Positions 11,520 to 21,404 of a stretch of 64,000 nucleotides of DNA are shown one piece after another. Source of the stretch: Termitomyces sp. T153 (lineage: Eukaryota; Basidiomycota; Agaricomycetes; Agaricales; Lyophyllaceae); NCBI GenBank assembly GCA_018296165.2, contig JACKQL020000030.1:434001-498000 (forward strand). Direction: 5' to 3'. A program made the translations under genes and the position numbers. Below the pieces are notes generated by a model, which was given only the letters and a program-made list of their open reading frames with translations, made no database searches and was not told the DNA's origin. Within the stretch, counting starts at the first letter, position 1. Every line of letters starts with the position of its first letter.

Positions 11520-14500
11520 GAAGTCCCTGATTGCTCAGTCCACTGGTGAGATAGGGTAGATCCCTTGTATGGCATGCGGGGCCTCTGGATGTCTCCAGTG
11601 GAAGTCCTTGATAAGTCTGGGGGCATGTACATTCTTCTGTGGCTCCCAGGAGATATCCTTGATCCTGTAGCCTTTCCACTTCACCTTGTATTGTAGTTGT
11701 CTCTGGAATCAATGGCTATCCAGGATTTCCTCCACCTCATATTCCTTATTGTTGTTGACCATCATGGAGGGTGGCAGAGGTGGCGGACAATGCTCTAAAA
11801 TAGGATCCTTAGGGGCCAGAGTTAGTTTGACCATGTTGAACACTGGATGAAGCTGGCGCATCCCTATGAGGAGCTGGAGTCAATAGGCCAAGGGTTCTAC
11901 CTGTTGTTCCACTGTGAAAGGCCCCAACTGCTGGTGCAACAGCTTTTTTGAGGGCCAGGTAGTTGTAATGTTGGAGGCAACCAGGTAGACTCAATCTTTG
12001 GGCTGATATTTGTGCTCTGGAGTCCTCCCACGGTTGTAGTATCATGCCATGTCATTCTTTGCCTTTGCCAATGCTGCCTGGGCCTCCTCCTGTAACCTCC
12101 TTATCCAGTCCACAAATTTGTCTACTGCCTCATTCTCTGAGGGCTGGGCCTAGGGTTCAGAACTCATGTGTGGATGCTGTCCCATGTCAAGGAAGAATGG
12201 GGAAAACTGGGTGGATGTGTGAACATGGTTGTTGTATTGGAATTCAGCATTAGGGAGGAGTCTGTCCCGGTCATCTTAGCATTTGTTGCAAAAGAGGCAC
12301 AGATACTGCTCTAACTCCTGGTTTATGCATTCCATCTGGCTGTCAGACTGTGGGTGGTAGGCAGTAGTGGTGTGGAGCTTCACTCCGAGCAGTTGGTATA
12401 GCTCCCAGGTGAACTCTGCCATGAATTGTGGTCCCCAATCTGAGACATAGGCATCAGAGAGGCCATGGAGCTTCCAGACATTTCATTAGTACAGGTTTGC
12501 AGTGCCCATGGCAGAGCAGGTGGTGTGGGTTGGAATGAAGTGTGCTCACTTGCTGTATAAGTCTACCACCACCATGATTGCATCATAACTGTGAACATCA
12601 GGGAGCTCTACAATGAAGTCCATAGATGCCACACTCTATTGTTCTGCAGGCACAGGTAGTAGGTGTAACTGTCCATAGGGCAGTTGGCACTGGGGCTTGG
12701 TCTGGAGGCAGAGATTGCAAGTACTAGTGTAGGACCCAATATACCAGGACATCTGGGGCCACCAGTAGTTCCACAATACTAGCTCTAGTGTCTTCCACTG
12801 TCTGGGGTGCCCTGCAATGTGGGAGTCATGGTGTTGCTCCACAATCCTCTGACAGAGCTCCGGAATGTTGGGGATGTAGATATGGTCTTGAAAGGTCAGG
12901 ATTCTGTCTTGGAGGGCTCATTCATCAGTGCAGACTGCCTTGGCACCAGTGGTATGCCCCAACTTCAGTGTCTGAGCAGCTCGTGCCACCAGCTCCTCCT
13001 GCTGACCATCCCAATTACCCCACCATATGTCTTGGAAAATGTCTGCTTCAGCTCCCTCAACGGCAATACCCTTTATGGCTTGGATTGCAAACAATTCAGG
13101 GTAGAGGAGCACAATATTGCTGTTATCCCCTTCTCTAATGCTGTGGTCTGCTCTCTGGGACAGGGTGTCTGGTCTCCCCATGCTCCAGCCAGGCTTGTGG
13201 TGCAAGGAGAAGTTGAAGTTGGCAAGGTAGAGGGACCACCAGGCCTGTCAGCAATTGAGCTTCTTGGCTGTCCAGAAGTATTCCAGGTTCTTGTGATCTG
13301 TCCAGACCTCAAACTTGTGCTGTGCACCCTCCAGAAAGTGCTGCCACTCCTTGAATGACCAGATGATGGCCAGCATCTCTTTGTTATGGATCTCATAGTT
13401 CCACTCCACTGCATTCAGGCTCTTAGAGTAAAAGGCCACTGGATGCTACTTTCCATCTTCTGAAGATTGCTGTGAGAGCATGGCTCCAGTGGCAAAGTCA
13501 GAGCTGTCAGCCTCCACCCAGAAGGGAGAATTGTTGTCTGGGAAGAGGAGGACAGGTCCAGAGGTCATGGCATGCTTGAGAGTGTCAAAGGCCATTTGCT
13601 CTGGAGGTCCCCAACTCCATGGAACATCCTTTTCCATGAGGTCAAATAGTGAATGAGCATGGTGTGAGAAGTCCTGGATGAATCTCTGTTAGAAGTTTGC
13701 AAAGCCAAGGAATGCCTGCACCTCCTTCTTGTTCCAGGGCTCTGGCCACTCTGCCATGCCTGCTACCTTTACTCAGTCCATCTCCATGGTTCCGTATGAT
13801 ATAATCAGGCCCAGGTACTCAATCCAGGTTTGTTTGAACTCACACTTCTCTGGCTTGAAGTAGAGCTGGTGCTGGCAGAGGCATTCCAGGACAAGGCAAG
13901 TGATCCAATGGTGTTTCTCCAGTGCTTTGGTATAGATGAGGATGTCATCAAGGTACACACACACTATGCCCTCTACTATGAGGTCCCAGAAGATGTTGTT
14001 CATCATGGTCTGGAAGGTGGTGGGGCTATTAGTGAGTCCAAAGAACATAACAAGCAGCTCAAACAATTTCCAGTTGGTCTAGAAGGCAGCCTTCCATTCA
14101 TCTCCCTCCTAAATGCACACATTGTTGTAACCCCACTAGACATCCAGCTTAGTGAAGTATTGTGCACCCTGGAGGTTGTTGATGAGCTCAGAGATGAGGG
14201 GGAGAGAGTAATGGTTCTTTACCATCATGGCATTGAGTACGCAGTAGTCCTGGACCAGCCAGAGGGAGCCATCCTTCTTTTTGATGAAGAAGACTGGAGA
14301 AGCCATCAGAGACTTGGATGGGTGGATGTGACCAGAGTCCAGGTTCTCCTGCAGGAATGCATCGAGCTCATCCTGTTCCCAGAGCACAAGTGGGTAGACC
14401 TTACAGCTGGAGGGTGCTGAGTCTGGTAGCAGTTTGATGGTGTGGTACCACCTCTTGCACTCTGGAAGCAAGTCAAATGAAGCTTTGGAGAACACATCCT

Positions 14501-15510
14501 TGAATGCATGAGGATAGGGGGGCACCACATCCCAGAACTCTTGAGGCATGGCCTTAGCAGCAAATGCCTGGGCCAGCCATTGAGATGTGGTCTGGCTAGC
14601 CTGGATCTCCGCAACAGAGGGCAGTGGGTGTATGGTAGTAGCATAGATTTGATCCCCCACTTCTACCACTTCATCCGGAAGCTCCAGCTTGCATATACCA
14701 CCAAACTCCTCTCCGTGCTCCTCCTCCAGGGCTCTGCTGTTGCTCCAATTGTCCTCATATAGGGCCTCTCTATGAGGGAATGCCAGAGGCAGGGGATCCA
14801 GGAGGTCTAGATCTGCAAAGAGGAGAGGGCCAGTGTGACATGTGTGGATGGCTGCATGCTCCCGAACTTGGGTCTGGTGCTCTGCTCTGTCCTCCACAGC
14901 ACAGGCAGAACACTTCCAGGGGCACTTGCTCATGGTTACCTCCCCTTTGGTTCAATTGACCTTGGAGTTGTGCTCCTGGAGCCATGTGAAACCAAGGATC
15001 ATGTCCTGCCTTCCCAAGCTGGTGATGGCAAATACAGTGCACTCTGCATAGTTCTGATAATGGAGGACCAGATCAACCACAGAGTTGATGGCACCTGCTT
15101 CATTAGGTGTTCCATTGATGTTGTAGACAGGAATGGGCTTGGAGAGGGGCTGCATGGTCAGGCCATAGTGTTTGACAAACTCCAAGTCCAGGAACAGTCT
15201 TATCGCTCCACTGTCCAGAAGAGCAGTGACTCCATGGGTTTGCTAAGTGTCCATTGTCTCAATCTCCACATTGAGGTGCAGGGAGTTGGTGAATGGGGTG
15301 GAGGCCATCACATACTGTTGGGGCATTTGATGTGCCCAAGTGGGGCTGCACTGACAGACCTTCAACGGTGTTGGGGAGCTTGGCAGGGGCTCCAGAGTTA
15401 GTGTTTGTGTGTCTGAAGGGGGGTGTTGAGGTTCTTCTATCTCAGAATGAAGGGCATCAGAAAGGCAGTTTCATTTTCTATTGGCAGACACAAGAACCTG
15501 TTAGCACCCA
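11520..15510 (-). pseudogene. Gypsy Pol remnant (PR-RT-RH-IN-chromodomain), copy 1
   Basis: Read on the minus strand. The aspartic protease motif LLDSGA is at about 15215. Reverse transcriptase has intact VYLDDILIYT at about 13935-13960, preceded by SPVFFIKKKDGSL (about 14290). RNase H follows (EADSSDFATGAM, about 13500). The integrase HHCC finger (HDSHIAGH...CNLCLQ) is at about 12710-12830, and core pieces DFIVELPDVH and SDWGPQFMAEF follow. A C-terminal chromodomain (EYEVEEILDS...YKVKWKGY) lies at about 11560-11745 and would steer integration to marked chromatin. At least a dozen in-frame TAG/TGA stops and some lost residues leave it non-functional. Apparent plus-strand frames such as 13830-14420 are shadows of it. 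Confidence 0.9.
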
Positions 15511-15543
15511 GTGATGGAGGCATACACCTCATCCATTGCTCAA

Positions 15544-16767
15544 CTAAAAATCCCCCTCCAGCTCCAGAGGTGAGGTGCATGCACTGATCTCCTCTGGGGT
15601 CAACTCTAGTGTAGGCTCATCCAGCAATAGAGCTCCAGCAGCATCCTTTATGACCAGCAGCTGCAGGAGGAGTTCTTCCTGCTCCACTGTGGAAAAGTAG
15701 TGTACCTCCAGGCCCAGGGGGCAGTGCCATGCAAAGTTCCCAGGCTTCTGGCATCTCTGGCACAGCAGCAGGGCAGTGCAAAGCTGCCTGGTGGCATCCA
15801 CATCCATAGGAATCCCCAGCAGCAGGAGGCATGCTGCAGGGATAGCTGGAGTAAAGGCCAGCATTGGACAGGCAGGTGCAGGGTGGCGGAGATTGCTGGT
15901 CAGAGCTGGGCACAGCACAGAATGGGGGTGGTGGAGCTCCCTCCAGATCTCCATGAGTTGCCATTGGTCCTGGGCCACCTCAGACCACAATGCAATCTTT
16001 TCATCATTGGGGCAACCCTCCACCAGATTGTCAATGCATTCTACCAGTCCAGGGTGCAAGCCATCCTGGAAAGTAAGGCATAGTTGGAGGCCATCAGGGT
16101 AAGTGGCCTGCTCCACCAGAGCCTGGAATGAGTCAATGTACTCATCCAGTAAATGCTTCCCTTGTCTGTACTGCTCCCTATCATGTAGTGTCAAGGCTGC
16201 AGTCTTGGTGGGGTCTAATGGAAAAAACTCTGCACAGAAGTCCTTCTCAAAGACAGCCCAGTCTGGAAAGCTTCTAACACCTCTGGAGTGGTGGAAGACT
16301 CATAGTGCATAAGTAGAGGCATGTCCAGTCTTCATGTATGATAGCACCCAGGCTATTTTCAACACATCAGAGTCAAAGGTGTCCCTGCTGAGGTGGATAT
16401 AGGTGAGGCAGGATTGCAGGAATTGCTCCCTGCTGGAGCGGGTGCCATCATATGCGTCTGGTAGTGCAGGATGCAGAATCTGTGGCCATAAGGTCACCAG
16501 AGCTGCAGAGATGGGTGCAGATGTGGTCAGGGCTAGTTCTATGGCTGCAGGAGGGGTGGAGTTAGGGGGTAGGCATTTGAGCAGTGCCTGGAGGGACTGG
16601 AAGATAAGATCAGTTGTTTGATGGAGGGTAGAGAGTTCAGTAGTATGGTGGGTGAGAGATGATTGTGTTAATTGCACCTGGGTTTTCAAGTGAAGCAGGC
16701 AAGTCCAGGCTTTGTCCTGTGGGGCCAGGGCCTCTGAGGGTGTGTCTGGGTTGGCAAGCTGAGACAT
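15544..16767 (-). pseudogene. Gypsy Gag remnant, copy 1
   Basis: The start MSQLANPDTPSE at 16767 is shared with copy 2. A helical capsid-like domain follows, with a stop at about 16300 and reopening to 15544. The zinc knuckle reads CQRCQKPGNFAWHC at about 15730; its His is replaced by Asn, while copy 2 keeps CWRCKKPGHFAWHC (CX2CX4HX4C). Gag and Pol are separated by stop codons. How Pol was once expressed cannot be told from the decayed sequence. Confidence 0.85.
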
Positions 16768-16873
16768 AGGACTCTGTGGTGTTTAGTCCTGGTGGGGAAG
16801 CAACTGGTAGCAGCTCAGAGGTTCCTTGCAGCTATGAAGGGCTTCCAGACCAGTTTTAGGAGACTTGTTCTGC

Positions 16874-17239
16874 TGTAAGGGCAACTTCCAGAGTGGCAGA
16901 TCAGAGTCATGCAGCTAGCAGATGGGAATCCAAAGTATATTAATGGAGTAGACAACAATACAATCAGTAACTAATCACCTAGCAAAGGGGAATCCAAAGA
17001 GAACAAGTCTAAGGATCCCCACTGCTCGGTGCAGCACATCTGCAGGTGGTGGCGTGGGAACTACTGTACAGATGACTGGAGCTACTCCTAACCCTAGGGC
17101 AATGATCACTGAGGTAATACAGAGAACTCCACAGTTCTCCAGAGATCTCTGGGGTTCCCAAAAGAGCCCTGGAGATGTTGAACAGGCTGCAGAGGTGCTG
17201 GAACAAGTTGCAGAGGTCAGAAATGGAAGTCCCCTGACA
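16874..17239 (-). repeat. 5' LTR of gypsy copy 1
   Basis: A 366-bp partner of 11107-11475, ending at TGACA on the plus strand and followed by the CTCTC duplication at 17240-17244. The CG-poor zone ends abruptly here; normal CG resumes within 50 bases. Confidence 0.92.
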
Positions 17240-17244
17240 CTCTC
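17240..17244 (+). repeat. Right target-site duplication of gypsy copy 1
   Basis: CTCTC, identical to 11102-11106. Confidence 0.85.
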
Positions 17245-18935
17245 CATTCATTACTGACAACTAGTTGGTTTAGATGCTGATTGCTGGCCGAGCTTTCAAA
17301 AGAAGTTTGGCCAGTCTACAGAGGCATATCTATGGGCTGCACTTGATCTTGATTGAGTGGCAACCCAAAAGCAAACTCTTCGACAACGAGCCCGTATGTT
17401 TTGAAAACACTGTACAAAATTGGACAAGCTTGTAAGCGATCAACACCTGCCACAGACATTATTTGTACTGATTCAAATGTTAGAACAAAGAAGGTACTGA
17501 AAACTGCTTTCAAACTTTTGCTGTGGTGGTTGGCGACTGCATTCAGGAGGACCAAGGTATTGGAGCAGTTGTTGCAACATCAAGTTTGACTGAGGTTGGT
17601 CTTGATTGGACTGGAGCCTTGAGTCGTTGAAATCACTAATGTTGTTCTAGTTTGTTCCCAATCGACTCAAGCTCAATGAGGCAGATCTATTGGGGCTGGT
17701 AAAATGTGAAGCCTAGTACGTGAGTCATCATTAAGCATGTTCATCCATTCTAACCATACTCCTTCCAGTAATGCAGTCACAAAGCAGATCACAGAGGACG
17801 TGGATGCCGAGCAGCTTGTTAATGAGGTCAATCAGGCCCTTGATTTGCTGGAGGCAAAACTCAATCCTCTGGCAAGTGCTTCCATCGAGGAACCAGCTGA
17901 TGACCCATCAATGGAGGATGACTCCAATGTAATCTTGAGCTGCAAAAACCATTTGATGGTGTTGCTAAGTGAGTCTATCTTGTTTCTACATCTCATATGA
18001 TACTATGTGCTCAATGCCATCAATGTAGAAACTGCCACCAAGGCTGTTGATCAACAATGGACATTGGGTGATCGGCTGCCCTGGAGTACCCTTCCCAATT
18101 ACCTCATTTCGATTTCTCATGTTATTGTGGGATGGCCTCCAAGCTGTGCGATGCCAAATGAGACTAGCAAGGCCAAAAAGTTCCAAACAGCGTTGTCCCC
18201 CACCCAGTCCCAAGTACCGTTCCTACAGGGCTGCAAGGAACTCCACGTCATCCTGAAACTGGGCAAGATCTTGTGGATAGTTTTCCTCCTGCAGCAGATA
18301 GCACTGAGAACTGTCCTTTGCCACCCCACCAGCCCACCAATGATGAGATTATGCAGTCAAACCGAGCTGCAACTACATTGCCTTGCCCTCAATTCTCCGA
18401 ACCAGATGCGGATACTGCGATGAGTGAAGAACCTTACTTTACCCAGAGCTACGATGCCCCATATAACACGGAGATGTATGACCACGGTGATTATACTATG
18501 GACTCTGGGTACATGAATTATGACGTCCACAATACTCCGGCCCCTGAAACTGCTTACAAACTTCCTCCCCGGTATCCTACTGGGAGTATGCTTTCCCGAG
18601 GTCACTCGAGGTATGCTCGCACTCCTTACCTGCGTGGACATACACGATATCCACCTGCGTCTCGAGGGTCTCACCCTCAGCACCCTTCTACCGTGCGCTA
18701 TCACCCAGGCTATGGGCCCCCTCGTAGCCATGGAAAATCAAATGCTGGCCCTTCACGTGTACCTGGTCCTTCACGCGTACCTGGCCATTCGCGTGTACCT
18801 GCATCGTCGAACATGGGGCCACCTCATACCCAGACATTCCCTACTGCATATGGCGGTGAATACAGTGACGATCAGTACTGGGGTTCATCGCAACAGTGTG
18901 AGCGGCAGGAGGAAGGTTCCAATATGCTGAGTTAG
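17245..18935 (+). pseudogene. Unknown KDZ-element ORF, 3' part
   Basis: The intron tail runs to CTAG at 17261-17264, with CTGAC as a good branch site. The frame continues as VGLDADCWPSFQKKFGQS, then meets a stop at 17350 next to a duplicated CTTGAT, where the frame changes. Later exon-like pieces are 17353-17589, 17737-17990, 18047-18248 and 18285-18935. The last two join in phase through a GT-AG intron at about 18249-18284. The C-terminus is Tyr/Gly/Arg/Pro-rich with a short tandem motif (SRVPGP, SRVPGH, SRVPAS at about 18745-18810), a disordered tail of unknown role. CG content is normal, unlike the 5' part. The gene is broken by the gypsy and by at least one frame change. Confidence 0.45.
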
Positions 18936-19064
18936 ATGTATTGCATTTGCCACTGTCGCCCACCCTCTTGCTCATCGTCCGTTTATTCCTGCCATTGCCG
19001 CCCATCTTGGATGTTTGTGTTATCTACTTGTTCGTTGTTGATCTATCTTGTTTGTTGTTGATCT

Positions 19065-19310
19065 ATCACCACCGTTGTCCACCTAAATCTATTGCCGCCA
19101 TCGCCCATTTCGAACATTATATCTTGGTAGCATTGATGCATTGCCGTCGTTACCCACTGTGTTTATATCTTGATTATCACCACCGTTGTCCACCTAAATC
19201 TATTGCCGCCATCGCCCATTTCGAACATCATATCTCCCATTTCGAACATTAGATCTTGGTAGCATTGAAGCATTTCCGTCGTCACCCACTGTGTTTATAT
19301 CTTGATAGCA
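19065..19310 (+). repeat. 110-bp tandem repeat, two copies
   Basis: Unit one is 19065-19174. Unit two starts at 19175 with the same ATCACCACCGTTGTCCACC and is longer because a block containing CATTTCGAACAT is duplicated inside it. A shorter TTGTTGATCTATC repeat precedes unit one (about 19034-19068). The array lies between the last ORF and the right end of the KDZ element. Confidence 0.75.
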
Positions 19311-19594
19311 TTGTGTATAATTGTGATAGTATACTCTCACTAATGATGTTTTCTTGCTGTGACAACGCATTTGTTGTTCTTAGAAAGATAATGAAATATT
19401 GGAAGCTGAAAACCTCCGAACTGAACTATCAAGCGGAACCTCTCGACTTTGCGACCCCAACCTCTTGACCTCGTCACCACCTAACCTCTTGACTGCTCGG
19501 ACAACTGCCCTACCAAACTCGAACTTTGAGTTCTGGACTAAGCCCGATCTGGATCTCAGACTGGAAGAAGAGGTGTATTAGGATACCCACTGCC

Positions 19595-19631
19595 CAGTCA
19601 GACAACCCCCCTGAGGTGCCATCAAGAAGCA
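19595..19631 (-). repeat. Right terminal inverted repeat of the KDZ element
   Basis: Its reverse complement starts TGCTTCTTGATGGCAC and matches 2990-3026 at all but about five positions, all A/G or C/T changes. The stretch 18936-19594 between the last ORF and this repeat has no gene. Confidence 0.6.
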
Positions 19632-20133
19632 TCCACCATCCTGCCAGCGGTGCAACCTGTGCCGAGCGTGACCCTGCAGGTACAATCCGACCTTTACTTC
19701 CGGACAAAGCTTTCAAGGCTTGAAGAATATTTGCAGTAGGACATGAGATGGACCGACCAAGATATTAATCTGACTTGCACTCCTTTGCGAGTCACTAAGC
19801 TGCCGTACGCATTCATTGATTCTACATGGAGCTCTCTGCGACCTCATACAGGAAAATTGGAGAAGAGCGCGTCTGGTAGGGTGACCGGGCGACGGTGACG
19901 GCGACGGTGGCGGCCCGTCTGGCAGGGTTCTTGAACGTGCAAGTTGAACTTGACTCGAAACTTCTTCCTCCTCGAGACCAGCACGCTAGAAAACTCGTCA
20001 GAAGCATATCTATCTCCCCGATCACGATAATGACGTCGACAGGAACCCGATCGCGACGAACGAAACAAATCTCCATTTATTCTTCCTGACTTTCATTTCG
20101 ATCTCGACGATCACCATCGTTTCGACGGTATGT

Positions 20134-21404
20134 TTGTTTTTCGGACTTTACTATACTTTTATTACATCATCTACTGGTTCTCATCAACTTATCGGTTTAG
20201 CAACAGATGTGCCATACCCAGACCCATCTGCGTCTACGGCGACTAACGCAACTCTAACGACAAAACTGGATATATCGACGATCACCACATCAAAAACAAG
20301 CTCCATCACTCCCCTACTGACCAAGACATGTGTCCATGCACCCCCGATTTTCGCTCCAGGCGGATTAGCTCTAGGTGCAGGAATAGGAACGGGTCTGGTT
20401 CCCCTTCCAGGAATCGACGAAAACAAGTTCATTCTTGTTCCGCTCTTACCGAAAGTCGCATTATCAACCAGATCAAAACAAGCATGGGGATGCTCATAAA
20501 GACAGCCATTTCCCAACTTTCCCTAGTAGACCTAAAGCCGAAGCTGTGAACCTAGATGTCACATCCACGTCCACCACTGAGCTAGGTCAACGTGTCCCCA
20601 TCGCATCCACGGCCAACGATCCAAACAAGCGACTTAAACCCGACCCCGTATTTCTCCGCCAAGGCTTAGTCGAGCTTGTGGCTGAGGAGGATTCACGTGG
20701 TGGGAAAGAGAAGAGGGGTAGCGGAAGTACGAGTGTGGCTGGCGCACATCACGTTCATGAACCGTTCCCCGTGACCGAAGCGAAGGATTCATGCATGAGT
20801 GAGCCGATGGACAAGTACCTTCGTGATGCGTCGGCGTCCAGATCGCAGCACGAGCTCGATGTTTTTGTCTGATATCGAATACGACGCGCTGGTCGCGGAA
20901 ACGTTGCAATGCTCGGAATTCGAAGCAGCTGCACCGCGTCTTGGTATTGATGTAGGCGGGAGCGGGAGTCTCTTAGGTTCACCCACCTTTGGGTATTATG
21001 GGATCCCACTCGCATACGAAGCAAGGCTATGGAGAATTGTGAAAGAGGGATTCGATTTCCCCGAGCTAGGATCTGGGTTAGAGTTGGGAATCGGCGAGAG
21101 TTGGAATGGGAGTGGGAGTGGGGTGCATCATGCCAGCGCTCATGTTCATACGTATGAATGTCCGAAATGCCGGGGTCTCCTCCTGCCCGGTGAGTACGAG
21201 ATCGAATGCAAGAGGTTGAGGAGATTCTAAAAAATGAAGAAGAATCGAGTGTGGGTCTAGAGAGTGACTTTTCTCATGAGTTGATCTCGCAAGCCAGTGT
21301 GAGGAAGATGCGCCAGGCGGTAGACCTTGGGAGGGGAAAGTGAATAAGAGGAAGGGTAAAGCGAAGCTATGGTCGGAAGTCTTGGAGACATTTACCAAGC
21401 TACG
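20134..21404 (+). pseudogene. Frame-broken gene, unknown product
   Basis: Coding-like sequence moves from frame to frame: 20202-20499, 20490-20872, 20867-21230, 21210-21336 and 21337-21404. Some changes could be introns (a plausible one is about 20129-20201, GTATGT to TTTAG), but those near 20870, 21215 and 21335 have no splice sites I can defend. The product would be Ser/Thr-rich, with a late cysteine pair motif YECPKCRGLLLPGEYE (about 21150) that resembles half of a zinc site, then an acidic helix and a Lys-rich tail. Family not recognised. It is either a pseudogene or a gene whose exons I could not resolve. Confidence 0.35.

Larger units (their letters stand above)
11107..17239 (-). mobile_element. 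Ty3/gypsy chromovirus, copy 1 (dead)
   Basis: Direct LTRs of 369 bp (11107-11475) and 366 bp (16874-17239) start and end TGT...ACA and are flanked by identical 5-bp CTCTC duplications. Reading on the minus strand, the order is Gag with zinc knuckle, protease, reverse transcriptase, RNase H, integrase and chromodomain, which places it with the chromoviruses of Metaviridae/Ty3. Every domain carries in-frame stops, so it cannot move by itself. It sits inside an intron of the KDZ-element ORF, so it arrived after that element. No clear tRNA primer site was recognised next to the 5' LTR. Confidence 0.93.
2990..19631 (+). mobile_element. Composite KDZ-type DNA transposon with nested gypsy
   Basis: The block is bounded by inverted copies of one 37-bp sequence (2990-3026 and 19595-19631) that differ at about five positions, all transitions. 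Similarity to the third copy at 897-930 ends at the same outer base. Inside lie a decayed KDZ transposase, a decayed Ulp1 protease, an unknown ORF split by a 6.1-kb gypsy, and an AT-poor tail with a 110-bp repeat. KDZ (Kyakuja-Dileera-Zisupton) elements are known large fungal DNA transposons with such companion proteases. I found no target-site duplication (flanks TCAGTTTG and TCCACCAT do not match), so insertion in one piece is inference. Without the gypsy the element would be about 10.5 kb. Confidence 0.6.

Noticed and set aside
12788..16102. Plus-strand frames of 100-196 codons
   Set aside because: They are antisense to gypsy gag-pol. The minus strand carries the recognisable domains.
16840..16873. 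tRNA primer binding site after the gypsy 5' LTR
   Set aside because: The bases after the LTR (GCAGAACAAGTCTCC) do not match a tRNA 3' end I can name; self-priming or decay is possible.
5040..17239. Ascomycete-type RIP as the cause of decay
   Set aside because: The loss is of CG specifically, with both TG and CA raised. CpA-biased RIP would not clear CG this completely. CG methylation decay fits better, though no counts were computed.
19065..19310. CRISPR-like array
   Set aside because: Two long tandem units without regular spacers, in a fungal transposon.
3236..19594. TET/JBP dioxygenase gene linked to KDZ elements
   Set aside because: Such genes are reported next to fungal KDZ transposons, so I looked for their His-Asp and arginine motifs on both strands. 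None was found in this window.
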